From Plutella xylostella (Eukaryota; Arthropoda; Insecta; Lepidoptera; Plutellidae): a stretch of DNA of 64,000 nucleotides. This document shows, piece by piece, positions 49,499-60,799 of the stretch. The notes under the pieces are model-generated. The model saw only the letters and a program-made list of their open reading frames with translations. It made no database searches and was not told the DNA's origin. The position numbers and the translations under genes were made by a program. Location: positions 2,549,501 through 2,613,500 of the forward strand of contig NC_064012.1 in assembly GCF_932276165.1 (NCBI RefSeq), given 5' to 3'. Position 1 is the stretch's first letter. The number at the start of each line of letters is the position of its first letter.

Positions 49499-49584
49499 TA
49501 CACTCACTTGCAAGGAAAAAGTTCCGTTCCACCTGGCATTTACTTCCACATGTCACTGGAACTTTAACATTGCTCGTGAGTGTA
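49499..49584. mobile_element. TIR element starting TACACTCAC (family C, copy 2)
   Basis: An 86 bp element with ends TACACTCACTTGCAAGGAAA and, on the other strand, TACACTCACGAGCAATGTTA, both leading into AAGTTCC. Much shorter than copy 1, so probably an internal deletion. Confidence 0.65.
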
Positions 49585-49892
49585 CTAATTTGACTCATTT
49601 TTCGTAAAAAATATATTAATTTATGCCCTTGTATGACTTGTGTGAACTCTTCCTTAGCGATATCAGGGGGCAAATAAAGTCGTATCGGCTTGTAAACTTT
49701 GTTTTAAGTTGCTGTACATTTGTTCATGTTAATTTAATTTTTATGGTTATTCATTAAAGTAAAAGGTACTTGAATTCGTATTTTATTTCACTCCTATAGT
49801 TGTGACCGTTATTTAACTAATATAACTAGGTAGTTGCATCATGAATCAATTAAAATAAAAGTTTTAGTTTGATAGAAGACCGAACTATGAGA

Positions 49893-49985
49893 ATAATGCT
49901 ACGCTGCTACGCCGTAGGCTTTCGTAGCCGATATGTTGCTACGAAGGATATCGTAGCCCGTAGGCATTTTCTCGAAGCCTGCCTC
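49893..49985. repeat. CTACG/CGTAG-rich patch
   Basis: Repeated CTACG and CGTAG words in both orientations (for example 'gctacgctgctacgccgtag' and 'ttgctacgaaggatatcgta') give local self-complementarity. It shares the core word with the array at 18419 but not its regular period. Confidence 0.5.
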
Positions 49986-50194
49986 CCTAGAGGATTCTCT
50001 AATTTGATAAGAGACTAACGAACAAGAGCTGTCATGCAATCGATACGTTCAATAATGTTCAATACAACGAGATCGTTAGTGGTTAGCGCTGCAGTGCTCA
50101 GCAACTTTGTTTTTCGTCATCGAGAATGCGATGTGATCCAGGCGTCAAGAACTGCCACAGAACGTTAATTCTCAGACTTTCTTATAAAACCTCT

Positions 50195-50335
50195 ATCGAC
50201 TCCCTACGTGTTCAAAGTCATCAGTCCAGCAAAAGAGGGTACATCAGAGACAAAGGTAATCTGGTCTGCGCTCTAAAATTTGTCTACTTCAACGGTTGTC
50301 GGCTCTTCAGCAGTCATAGCCGACACAGACACATA
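50195..50335 (-). pseudogene. Heavily decayed LINE 3' fragment
   Basis: 'catcagtccagc' and 'tacttcaacggttgtcggct' line up in order with the LINE fragment at 9703-9950 ('cgtcagtccagcgggcagga' and 'taccccaacggttatcggtt'). Frameshifts and substitutions leave no open frame. Confidence 0.4.
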
Positions 50336-50399
50336 GCTTGTAAAATAAAATTTGTTATCCTATTGCAAAATTAAATGTAAAGACAATAAGAACGGTGTA

Positions 50400-51380
50400 A
50401 GCACTTAAGTTTTCTCTGGACAAAATTATGATTCTATAACATAATCTCCACGTTAGATCGTTTCTAGATGGAGACTATGGTAAAATCCGAAAACCAAAAA
50501 CCAACGTTCCACATCCAAGAACCGAGACTCTCATCCGGATATCAAACCAAGGACATCGACACAATATGAAGCTCTGCGTGTCTCAGTACCAATCAGTTTC
50601 CCTCAGTCAACATAGTCTACAGAGGGGGACCTCAACCGTAAGTAGAGTCAAACCTAAGTCAATAGCTCTCAAAACAGATAATTAACACTATTACCTACTG
50701 TAAAATTGTCAAAGGACCAACAGATGTCTCGGTTAAGAAGCCGCCTGCTCAGATGTGTAAAGAAAATACTATTAAAGATAAGATAGTGAACTAAACTTAC
50801 CTCAACTGCCCACACCGCGTCGCAGCCGCATGATCCGTCTTATATCTGCCGTTTTGGTACACGTTTTATATTCGCACATAAGCGTTAAGACACAAATATT
50901 ATTACTATCGGAAAAAAACTTATAGAACAAAATTTATTATTGTCAGCAAGCAATTTCTTCCCACACTAAATGTTAATGAATTATTCCGAAATTCTTTAAC
51001 TAGTTTTAAAACTTATACCTATCCGAAGCCGCCAAAATCGTTTTTCTAATGTTTCCTTTTTCTTTTGTTCTACTCATTTTTGTTTTTTTGCTCTATGACT
51101 TCGGCAAAGATTGGACCCGGAAACAGCCGCAACCTAATCGGGTAGTCATAGGTGACACGAGTCACCCGCTTTTCTCGGTAGGTACATTGGTATTCAACTC
51201 ACGCGATTGGTATCGCCGTTTTTGAATGAGTACAATGCACTTAGGATGTTTAATCATGTATAATCTTGATGTGCAAGATGTTTTCCTTCACAGTGCGATT
51301 GTATAAATCGTGCACATCGCGCACATTGTACTTCAATTCCTAAGAACTCATTGGCACATGTCAGCGCCGGGATGGGCGTG
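50400..51380. other. Intergenic DNA, no gene seen
   Basis: No supportable ORF. A segment at about 51150-51185 resembles a repeat at 14810-14850. Otherwise nothing recognisable. Confidence 0.4.
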
Positions 51381-51386
51381 AGAAGC

Positions 51387-51525
51387 GGGCCAACGAAGGC
51401 CAACGAACGGATTTCGTTGGCCTTCGTTGCTGCAATCTGCCCTGTATTATGTATGATAAATATCCATCGTTGGGATAACCGTTGGCGTTCGTTGGGCGTT
51501 CGTTGGCCGGTGTGTACACAGCTTT
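51387..51525. mobile_element. MITE (family A, copy 2, left end damaged)
   Basis: Shares the core 'gctgcaatctgccctgtatt' and the following 'atgtatgataaatatccatc' with the intact element at 2403-2548, plus CCAACGAACG-rich arms and a right end ending CAGCTTTA. The outermost part of the left end is missing. Confidence 0.7.
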
Positions 51526-51748
51526 ACGCGATTTTTTATTAACATTGTATCTATAGCCGAACAAAAAAGAGTAGAGATTAATGTTTTTGGAACAAAACAG
51601 ATTTAAACCTGGCAATAAAAAAAAACTTGTGATTTGTGGTCTGTTTCTATGGTTTGAATGTTAAACTCGCCCTGTTCCTGTATAAACAAATCGAATTTTG
51701 CTTAATTTTGGAGTTTTGTGGATTGTTGAGTTTGTTCACGAGGTGAAA

Positions 51749-51881
51749 ATGAATAAAACCATTCGCAGCGAAGCTAGACAGGTGATTTACAGCGTTTACC
51801 TACGATGTTTGGCGGAGAATGAGGCTGGAGAAGTATTAGTCAATATATACGATGTTTATGAAAGAGCAGCGTTTTATACTG
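51749..51881 (+). pseudogene. Possible first exon of a transposase-derived gene (helix-turn-helix type)
   Basis: An open stretch from ATG 51749 to a GTGAGT donor at 51882 encodes about 44 residues starting MNKTIRSEARQVIYSVY. It resembles the short N-terminal exon of a lepidopteran gene family with an HTH head followed by a DDE-type endonuclease domain. No downstream exon was found before 54.5 kb, so this is probably an isolated or decayed copy. Assignment rests on pattern memory and is weak. Confidence 0.35.
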
Positions 51882-52191
51882 GTGAGTAGGTACTTAATTT
51901 CTAACCATTAACATACATTGCTTATATTTCTGGTAAAAAACGTACCTGATAATGAATGCCTTTTAATGTGTATTTGTTATTCTTATAGAGGTTAGAAAAT
52001 ACTAGTGTCACACGTTACATGACATCAGGGTCTGGATGCTAATGTTGTTAAAACATCAGGTCTAGATACTTTTTTACTAACCCCCGACTCAAAAAGGGTA
52101 TCGATAAGTTTTACAGCTGTAGGTGTCTATGTGTGTCGGTCTCTCCGTGTTAGAGTACCTACTGTAAAAATATGTGTAAGAATATGTAATG

Positions 52192-52318
52192 CCGAGTTGC
52201 ACAAAGCTAATGTCGACATTAAATCTATGTCTGTCGCTTTCTGTCCGTATACTGTCAAAGCAAGGCAACAATACATTTAATGCCGACATTAACTTAAAGA
52301 TCCTTTCTGCAACTCAGT
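52192..52318. mobile_element. Diverged TIR element (GAGTTGCA ends)
   Basis: The left 'gccgagttgcacaaagctaa' and 'tgtcgacattaa' are mirrored on the right by 'ttaatgccgacattaa' and 'tttctgcaactcag'. Length about 127 bp, imperfect arms, non-coding. Confidence 0.5.
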
Positions 52319-53386
52319 GTAAGAGTCGGTATAAATAATAATTTGCAAGTCACTGCTTTTCTGACCAATTAAATAATTTGTTGCAGGAAAATCGGTAAAC
52401 ACAGTTTTAGAAGAATTGCCGGGACACATTTCAACTTTTTCCTGAGCAAGAAAAAACTGTCTTAACACATTGATGGACACTAGATTAACGGTGAAACTCA
52501 TAAAAACGCACAACATTTTTGTATGGGAGTTGAGTGATGGTTTGCTGGTGCACATGTCGGCACACTGCCTAGACGCAGTAAAGAAAACACGACGTCAGTG
52601 ACCGTTGTGTGCGTATGAGTGCACACTTTTTTCTGTATGAAAACTTATTGCTGTGTGAAAAAAAGGTACTCTGGGTGCACATATAACTTTTAAATCCTGC
52701 CAAATAAGGCACAACAAGATGGTCTTCATCATACAAACTCTAGGTAAAACAAGACTGCATTGACCGTTGTTGAAATAATTAGAAAAAGAGTGGGGACTGC
52801 ATTCGACGTTGTGATTTTTTTCTAAAAGTGTGGAGGACGTCAAATGCAGTCAGTGTCCGTCAGTGGGTTAAAATATCGATGTGTGATACTATCACTTTTC
52901 TCCTATAGTAATTAGTACATAATGGGATAACCAACACGTGTTTCAGTGCAAAAAAACATTATGAAATACACAATGAAATAAAAGTTACAGTTGATTTGAT
53001 TTAATGAAATTCATTCAAGACTGCCCCCCTCTCCCCTACTAATTTCTTTTCTTAACATAAACCTCCCCAAAAAGTGGCATTTTTTAATTAGTAAATATTT
53101 GAAACATTTCTCGTTTTGTTTTTTTTGCTAAAGTATCGTGATACTTTTGTCCATTTTCTATACTATAATAGTGTGGCCACTTTCTTAGATTGCCACGCCC
53201 TCAATGATTCTCTACTCTTTTATGATCAGCTATATTGATTCCATAAAGCAAAGATTCTATCATGGAAATAATAAGAACTTATAGTTAGATTTTTAATCCC
53301 GCGGAATTTTGACATTTTATAATATATTTTTTAATGTTTTCATACAAAAAGATTAATCTAAATATTTACTTGCTCAACTATACGCA

Positions 53387-53863
53387 TTCCGTCTCCAAAC
53401 CAAGATCCGCCTGTTCAATGCGTGCGTAAAGACCGTTCTCCTCTACGGTTGCGAAACTTGGAAGAAAACGGTTCAAACCACGAACAAGCTACAGGTTTTC
53501 GTAAACAGATGCTTACGCAGTATCCTAGGGATCCGTTGGTTTGACTTTGTCTCCAACGAGGAACTTTGGCGCAGAACACATCAAAAACCTGTAGCAGAAA
53601 CCGTAAAAGAACGCAAATGGAGATGGATAGGACACGTTCTAAGGCGTACTGAAGACGTCCCAAAGGAAGCGCTGACATGGCACCCCGAGGGCGGTAAACG
53701 AAGACTCGGCAGACCGCGAGAGACATGGCAGCGCTCTGTGAAAAAGGAAATGGGCCAGGCGGGGATGTCTTGGGCGGATGTCTCTGAGCTGGCCCAAGAT
53801 CGTAAAGAATGGCGGCGCTTCACTTCGGCCCTTTGCTCCCCAGCGGAGATTGGGAATAAGTAA
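53387..53863 (+). pseudogene. Non-LTR retrotransposon 3' fragment, open C-terminal RT region
   Basis: An uninterrupted frame of about 158 codons ending at TAA 53861-53863. It reads VLLYGCETWKKTVQTTNKLQ, VNRCLRSILGI, ELWRRT, RKWRWIGHVLRR, KRRLGRPRETW, then DRKEWRRF, the C-terminal thumb-and-tail pattern of a LINE different from those above. The stop is followed by a (TAAG)n-like tail. 5'-truncated, with no catalytic domain left. The open frame suggests a young insertion. Confidence 0.8.
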
Positions 53864-53884
53864 GTAAGCAACTAATAGAATACT

Positions 53885-54065
53885 AACTGTTCTCGCGAGC
53901 TTCGCTTCGCCTTAATAAGTTTTCCCGTGGGAATTCCAAGATAAAAAGTAGCCTATGTGTTAATCCAGGGTGTCAGCTAACTCAATTCCAAATTTCATTA
54001 AAATCGGTTCAGCCGTTTTGACGTGAAGAAGTAACCAGCCAAAAAAAAAATGTGATCTCTGACAC
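53885..54065. repeat. Dispersed lepidopteran non-coding repeat
   Basis: Contains 'cgagcttcgcttcgccttaa', 'gttttcccgtgggaattcc' and 'aaatcggttcagccgttttg', a set of blocks seen again and again in moth and butterfly genomes. A shorter copy lies at 14031-14079. No coding content. Confidence 0.6.
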
Positions 54066-54069
54066 GTAA

Positions 54070-54189
54070 GGGCTGGTTGCACCATTTAACTTTAACTATT
54101 ACAAACGTCAAATCTCTTGAAGATTGATCTCTCTCGTCAAGGGATTTGACGTTTGTAATAGTTAAAGTTAAATGGTGCAACCCACCCTA
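54070..54189. mobile_element. MITE with ~45 bp near-perfect arms
   Basis: The left arm GGGCTGGTTGCACCATTTAA continues through 'ctttaactattacaaacgtc' and is mirrored almost base for base on the right. Total about 120 bp. TAA-like bases flank both sides, so a 2-3 bp target duplication is likely. The 60-codon minus-strand frame over it is spurious. Confidence 0.8.
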
Positions 54190-54511
54190 AAAAATGGATA
54201 GGTAACTGTCAGAATTCCGCGGGATTAAAAAATAGAGTATAGTACGTAAGTACCTAATGGATTCTATAGTCTATTTCACATGAGTATTTAAATTCTCTTA
54301 GTTCTATTTACCTACTCTGTGGTTGACTGTACCACAGATTAGAGAGCCTATGTTGTACTCACAGGTTGTACTTTTCAAACAAAATTGTTTATGATTTACT
54401 TACCTATGATTTTTATAGTTAAAACAACCTTTTACGAAATATAAGCAGACCTTAAAATACCTTAAAATACTGTGAAACTTTATAACCAAATACCTACATA
54501 CCTGCACAAAC

Positions 54512-55522
54512 ATGGTCACCAAAACCAGGAAACCGTCAAAAAAACCTGCCTTCGGTACAAGCTCTAAGCGATTTAACAGAGCTCCTCTTCACCCACTCAT
54601 GGATACCAGCGGTCTCTACTCCGTGCGGCCGCGTGGATGTGACCCTTGTCTCTACCACCCTAAGGACCGCCGTGAAATGTGCAAAGCCCACCAGTCTACC
54701 ACCAAGCAGGATGTATGGACATATAAGAAGGATCTGGAGCAGTGGTCAAAGAATTTGGGATACCGTAATGAGAGCATACTAGCCCAGCGTCGGTGGTGGC
54801 GCTCCGTGCTGGGTCCGGCGTGGCACGACGTTCGCGAGCCTAAGTGTGAGCCCGCGGCGTGCCAGAATCTGGGGTTCGGACGCACTCGCCGCTTCCAGCC
54901 CGCGAGCACCACTGCTGGCCCTCCCCCGGGCACGTATTACAAGGAGAACCCGTACCACCCTCCCTACGGGCCGCACTCTTCGCGGCCGAGCTTCCTGCGC
55001 GGAGACCCGTGCCGGTTCCGCGAGCACGCGCCCGGCTTCCGGCTCGCCCCGAACCGGTACAGCCCCGTCGACCAGGACTCTATCGCCAAGCGATTGGTGT
55101 CGCTCCGAGGGCCGTACGACCTGTTCACCGGGCCGCGGGACCAACCAATGCGGAACCACTTTTATAAAGCGCCCTCGTGCTCTTCAGGCTGGCCTGTGGC
55201 TTTACCGGGTTGTATGGAGGATTTGAAGAAGAGCAAGTTGGGGGTGATGAATAAGTCGGGTCGGGAGGAGCGGCGGCGGGTGGTGACGCCGGGGCCGGCC
55301 GACACAGTGGTCCCGTCGGCCGAGGTGACCCAGAACAGACACGGGTTCAACAGCTCGGCGGAGCGGGGCGGCGGGCGCGCGCGCGCGGGGCCGGGCGTGG
55401 GCCGCTACACGCCGCGCCCGCGCGGGTGTGGCGTGCCGGGCCACGGACACAGACACGTGTTCCTCAGCAAGGTCAAGCGGACTATTGGCGCCGTCATCCC
55501 TGCACCTATGAATACTTTCTAA
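54512..55522 (+). CDS. Sperm-tail PG-rich repeat (STPG/CIMAP-like) protein, single exon
   Basis: A 336-residue frame from an ATG in good context (ACAAACATGG) to TAA. The N-terminal half has FGTSSKRF (14-21), a Cys/Trp-rich block (RPRGCDPCLYHP at 39-50; ILAQRRWWRSVLGPAWHDV at 89-107) and FGRTRRF (122-128). Short PG motifs follow: GPPPGTYY (136-143), TPGPADT (259-265) and AGPGVGRYTP (292-301). FG-RF plus PGPxxY spacing is typical of STPG/SHIPPO-repeat microtubule-associated proteins of cilia and sperm tails, and overall shape suggests the CIMAP2 (lymphocyte expansion molecule) group. No signal peptide or membrane segment. AATAAA lies at 55728. Absence of introns may be natural or indicate a retrocopy. 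The 3' half is markedly GC-rich, which creates antisense frames. Gene reality is strong, family placement moderate. Confidence 0.75.
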   Translation: MVTKTRKPSKKPAFGTSSKRFNRAPLHPLMDTSGLYSVRPRGCDPCLYHPKDRREMCKAHQSTTKQDVWTYKKDLEQWSKNLGYRNESILAQRRWWRSVLGPAWHDVREPKCEPAACQNLGFGRTRRFQPASTTAGPPPGTYYKENPYHPPYGPHSSRPSFLRGDPCRFREHAPGFRLAPNRYSPVDQDSIAKRLVSLRGPYDLFTGPRDQPMRNHFYKAPSCSSGWPVALPGCMEDLKKSKLGVMNKSGREERRRVVTPGPADTVVPSAEVTQNRHGFNSSAERGGGRARAGPGVGRYTPRPRGCGVPGHGHRHVFLSKVKRTIGAVIPAPMNTF

Positions 55523-55727
55523 CATGTGGTGAGTTTTGCTGTGAATTTTATAGCCCTCTCTTTATTACAGACTTTTACTATTACCAGTTGCGATCGTAAA
55601 AATAATTATTTAATTTTAAAAAAAGTGATTATTTCAATATGTTTCAATAAGGTTTATCTATGATTGCTTACAGTATCCTGAAATTCACTAAAGATGACCA
55701 AAAATTGAGAGACAATAGGTATATCAA

Positions 55728-55733
55728 AATAAA
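55728..55733 (+). terminator. Polyadenylation signal AATAAA
   Basis: The first AATAAA after the stop of the 54512 gene, about 205 bases downstream. It gives a plausible short 3'UTR (55523 to about 55750). Confidence 0.45.
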
Positions 55734-55759
55734 ACAACAAAAAAATAAGTTTCATTGAC

Positions 55760-58700
55760 GTTGAGGAACAAATCTAAACTTGTAGAATAGTTTAAATGAT
55801 CATTTATTCTTTTACCTAGCAACATTCAAATATTAAACGAGACTTAGTTTTGCTCCCCACCTGCACTTTATTGTAATGTCCTCTCACAATGTAATAATTT
55901 TACTGTTACATTACATAATGACTTTGTTCAGTACGCATTTGGATAGCATTTGATTTCATTTTATCACTATGAAACAAATTTAATATAAACCTATCGTAAT
56001 AATTATCCAAATACGACCGCACATTACAATTAACTATATACAAAAACCAACAACACTAACCATAAGCAAAAAATCGTAACAGTCATATCAGTGGCAAAAA
56101 TATAAATATACAATATTTTCATCTTAGTTACTCATTCGCTTAGTGGTAAGTTTATAAACCTTTTAATGTACAATAGTCGCGCGCGGCGCTCATTCACCAT
56201 GTCTGTTACAATGTTTTGCCGAACCAATCCGCTACACTATTAGAGCGATGCTTAACAATACAAATTATAATTAAACTAACCGTAAACATAGTCTAAAATC
56301 CTGTCAAATCATCTCTTCAATATACTAGGTACAGTGTAAAACAAAACGGCAATTTTCTAACAAATGGTCTACACGAAACAAAGTATAAAAAGTTGACTTT
56401 AACATAATAAAACTAGGCAATTAACGTACAATGTGTAGGTATAAGATAATATGATCTTAAGACCATATTAAGTCATATAGGATGCCAAATATAAAACATA
56501 TTTTTGTCTTAGTAGTTTGCGTACAGAAATCGAAAGAACATCCTTCGACCACAATAACAGATTAAAATACTACTTTAAACTTTAAAAGTTTAGATGAAAC
56601 TCAAATTTACAAATACCTTTTAGACACGATATCTGTAAAGTTTAAATAGTAATTAATTATATTTAAACATTAAAGAGTAATAATAAACATAAGACTTAAT
56701 TCTTTATAGTGAACCGCAATCAAATTTCCGAAAGACCTGCTTTCTTTATCTATTTTTTTTTTGTAAATGGTGTTCTTTTTTGATGGTTTATCAAATTATG
56801 TTAACTTTTTAAGTTCAACCGAAGAAATATAATTTATGATATTAATATCTATTCTATATACTCGTACATATACTGTATAATTTAGCCATGTATTGTTAGA
56901 TTATGATAGGATTATTATTATGTTATCAATATACTTGTGTTAAATTGGAGCTATTACGAGAACAATATTCTGAAGAATACTTTGGACATTGTACTGTTCT
57001 TAATACGAGTGTAATAAAAAAATATTTGAAACGCAACTCCCATGTACACGAACACTAAACAGGGTATAAAATTAAATATTCCGAAGTACCTACAAATAAA
57101 AAATACAGGATAGGCCCTAAAACACAGTCATCATTATAATAAAGAATATTCTTATAAGTGATACTGGTACGGATACTTAATGAATCGATCGAAAACTGTT
57201 TAAATAGTTAACTAATTTTTCGCAACTGATAAACCACAAGATAACAAGGTTTATGATAAAATTAACAAACTTTATAATATTTTCTTTTATAGGTTGTTTG
57301 GCTACGAAAAAAAGTATTGGAAAGTTGTGATTTTTTCAAACGTAGAAAATAATTACTTAATTATATTCGTTACGTTAAAACCTCGGGAGAGACTATAAAA
57401 CGTGCAAATGATAAGAAATTGACTATTTACATGTACAACTGATAAAAAAATATATAGTACATCAAAAATTCATTTTGATACTAAAATAATATAAAAGTTG
57501 TGTGTTGTTGTTAAAACAGTCATGTCGATTCTGAAAACACAACATTAAATTTAAGCGATGTAAAATTTTGACAGTGAAAAATTTGGTTTACGAAAACAAA
57601 TCAAACATAAATTAACAATTAATTCAAGGTCTATATATGTCTAAAATTAGAAATTGTGCCTTTAGAATCAACATATCAGTATTATGCACCTACTAAATCT
57701 AAAATCGATCCTGTCTATTCATAAATATTGTAAAGACCACCGACTGTGATAAACAAAATTGTACAGGAAACTTGTATTTATCATTTACATTCCATGTCTA
57801 TAATAGGATACTAAAGATTGCCTATGGGCAGAAATCAGGGTTATTCTCCATAAAGTAGAACTTGATCGTAGTGAGTGTAACCGTCATACTAGAATATTAG
57901 TGAAATATTATCAATAACTTACTACTCAATAAATTAACTATTAGTTATTCAGTTACGCCACAAATTGTGTGTCATCGTTGCGTGAGTCCCACAAGGTGAG
58001 TTTGCAATCTGGCTTTCATGTCAGTAGAGTTTGTTCCGCAGTGCTACAGATTGGGTCTTTACTCTTCATAATATTTATGTATCTAGATTAATTGGGTCTA
58101 ACCATCTATTTGACTTTTAATATGCCGCTATCATTTTAACTTTGTTAGGAGCTTCAATTTTTTGGTATAAGTGTTTGCTGTGTGTTCCTAGAACAATTTC
58201 AAACGATAGCTATAGACACTTTAATTAGACAATACTGCAATAATCCACAACCATTACATCATGGTTTTTGTTTATAATTATTGTTAGGTTATAAATTTTA
58301 TTTCATATACGTTTTCTGTTTTTTTCTCTCGGGTAGACTGGATGTGTCGTTATTTATATAAAAACGATTGCGCCTTTATTCAAAATGACAAAACATGTAT
58401 GTAGATTGGCAGGCTGGCAACGCAACTTGAGACACGTGCCCAGCACAAATTTTATGTATTGATATCTATCAGTCGCTTCATGTGAAGATGTGTGAGTAAC
58501 GAGTTGCAATAAATTGTATAGTGTACTGATGTTTTTGGCCGAACGCTTATAACAACGATACATTCAAAACAGTTTATAGCAACTTACTACTCCGATGCAG
58601 TAATAATTGAATTTACCCATAATTATTATAATTATCTTACTTTATAATAGTAAAAACAAAAGTGATTTAGTATTTATAAACAACAACGACACCTAACTGT

Positions 58701-59120
58701 AATAAATGTACAGCAGTAGTGAACACATTCACACGGTTTATTTTCAGTAAAATTAAGCCTATTTAAGTGTGGTTCTTCTTTACTAACTAGCCTGTTTACA
58801 AAAGGGAAATATTTAAATGCATAACTAAATAAAAATTATGCAAACTAAATTTTTGGTATACAAATTTACTGTGCATCACAGTACTTTTGAAAATAGTACC
58901 TAGGTATTTATTAGTTATACGTTTAAATAGCACCCTTTACAAAATACGGATATCATCGCAGTGAATCAAAATGCCACATAAAACATTGAAACTAAAAAGT
59001 CATGTCTACAATAAATACGAATACGTTTTAGATAAAATATTGGTGTTCCTGTTTTTTTAGAAATATGATATTGCTTATTTTCTGTATGTTGGAATACATA
59101 CAATGGTCCTAAAATGTAAA
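55760..59120. other. AT-rich intergenic DNA, no gene seen
   Basis: No frame with recognisable domains. Short frames such as 58354-58563 (minus) are consistent with chance. One MITE lies at 57523-57673. Confidence 0.5.
57523..57673. mobile_element. MITE (family B, copy 2)
   Basis: Ends TGTCGATTCTGAAA and, on the opposite strand, TGTTGATTCTAAAG. The left sub-terminal 'aacacaacattaaattta' resembles the element at 18051-18204. Non-coding. Confidence 0.5.
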
Positions 59121-59126
59121 AACTTA

Positions 59127-59273
59127 CCCCCTTATTCATAGAGAAGTTACAGAACGTTTTAACTAATAAACTGTTTTGTCCCTCTCCGACAAAGAACAAT
59201 GTGTTCATTGACAGAGAGGGACAAAACAGTTTATTAGTTAAAACGTATTGTAACTTTTCTATGAATAAGGGGG
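59127..59273. mobile_element. 147 bp MITE with TTA target duplication (PIF/Harbinger-like)
   Basis: Ends CCCCCTTATTCATAGA...and mirrored; the arms match over about 60 bases each, with ACAAAACAGTTTATTAGTTA on one side and its complement on the other. TTA flanks both sides (59124-59126 and 59274-59276). A 153-codon minus-strand frame (58966-59427) runs through it and is an artefact of the palindrome. Confidence 0.85.
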
Positions 59274-59542
59274 TTAGTATCCTTATGGTTTTAAGGCAGC
59301 CATCTAGCCGATTCTGGAGGCACAATTTTTTTAATAAGCACTGACTAAATGCAAACTTCACGTCAATAGTCCCGTATTTCCGAAAGGCTATGGCAATTGA
59401 CAAATATTTTAAACGTGTTAGAGGCACTATGCGATCTTATTACCCTACCGGAGCTCTACTCTGGTTTATTTTAAAGCTAAGAACAGCTAAAACAAGTATC
59501 ACCCTGTTTATATTTGTCTCTGTCACATGCACATAGTACTAA

Positions 59543-59773
59543 TAATAATTTGTGGGGACATCTCACACACGTCCATCCGACCCCAGTCAAGGCAGATCCT
59601 GTAATATGGGTATCAGCCAGCTAATATGTGTTCACAGATGTATAGATATATAGAAATGTATAGAGGTATACATATTAAAACTCGAGTGAGTGAGAATGTA
59701 TTTTAAACAAATATGAACCCGGTACCTTCGGCATAGCAGTCAGGGTCACTAACCACTACACCATTCGGTCATT
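59543..59773 (-). mobile_element. tRNA-derived SINE, complete-looking copy
   Basis: On the minus strand the element starts GACCGAATGGTGTAGTGGTT, with a box A-like TGGTGTAGTGGTTAGTG (59747-59763) and a box B-like GGTACCGGGTTCATATT (59710-59726), as in RNA polymerase III promoters. The body then follows down to 'tgtgagatgtccccacaaat' near 59551. Partial copies are at 13471 and 46997. It is a SINE rather than a tRNA gene: the anticodon arm and acceptor pairing are not intact and a non-tRNA body follows. Confidence 0.75.
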
Positions 59774-60799
59774 ATAGAGCCGTCACGCTTGCAATCCAAC
59801 TACTAAGGTTACTGTGTGAGCATTACATATAAGTATGCTAGTGATAGAGACCAATAGAAATAGGAAATTTTTTCTTTTTGCTGACTTTAGCATGGAAGCC
59901 ATAGCCATTCTTATACGAATAGAAACACCCGTAATGTCACGGTACGTTTTTTTTTGTATTTGAAACAATCATGACAATTCAATCGCTTAATTTAATCTCG
60001 TCAGTAATTTAAAGTTACACATTTTTTCAGAATGTATGTGAAAATTCTGTAAAAAATACTATTTATTTTAATGTGGAAGCCGTCGGTTTTAATATCACTG
60101 CATTTTAAACACTACCTGTGCTACAATTTTTAATAAATCTTAGAGTAGTATATTTATAAAGTATTGAAGTCTACATACAGTAATATAATTAATATATCAA
60201 AATGAACGGCGCAGTATTATATTTTTGGTGTTCTTGGAAATCTTCTATTGTAAATTTAAGCTCATAACAAGTCGTAACATATAAATTGGCAAGCCATACA
60301 CAAACAGATGATTACAAAGAATAAAAATTGTGAAACATCATCGAACCACTCAGGTCATTTACAAGAATTATTGTTAAATGGATTTTAAAAACAATTAGAT
60401 ATCAAATAAGTCGATACTTAGACCCTACAGGTATTATTGGTAAAACATCTAACTCCTGCACTAATTAATAAGGCCTGTCCTGATTCAAAGATTACTATTA
60501 TTTGTATTGTATAAAACAAAACCAACTATAAAAAACTACCGGTACCTACTTTACATTAGTATCCATACTGAGATTAGTGATGTTTACCATTTACATGCTT
60601 GTCTTCTATACCCGTTTTGTTTCGAGACACTGAATTCGACATGTGATAAGCAGCCATTTTTCTATTATTTACATGAGCGATTGCCGAATGAGTTGTAAAC
60701 GCATTAATACGTTGCTCACTGAGTACAGTCGATGCCCTGATGATTCATACGTTTAAATGTTTATACCACGCCATAACAAATCGTCTACCAACAGTTATT

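Larger units (their letters stand above)
53289..54232. repeat. Inverted repeat pair enclosing repeat cluster
   Basis: 'ttttaatcccgcggaatttt' with the following GACA (53291-53314) is mirrored by TGTC and 'agaattccgcgggattaaaa' (54207-54230). Between them lie a LINE fragment, a dispersed repeat and a MITE. The arms may be ends of one composite element or chance copies of a common repeat. Confidence 0.5.

Noticed and set aside
54652..55525. Antisense ORFs over the STPG-type gene
   Set aside because: They follow from GC-biased third positions of the sense gene and show no domains.
58966..59427. 153-codon minus-strand ORF
   Set aside because: A third of it is the palindrome of the MITE at 59127-59273; the rest has no family resemblance.
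59710..59770. Possible tRNA gene on the minus strand
   Set aside because: Box A and box B are recognisable but there is no proper acceptor pairing and the sequence continues into a repeated SINE body.
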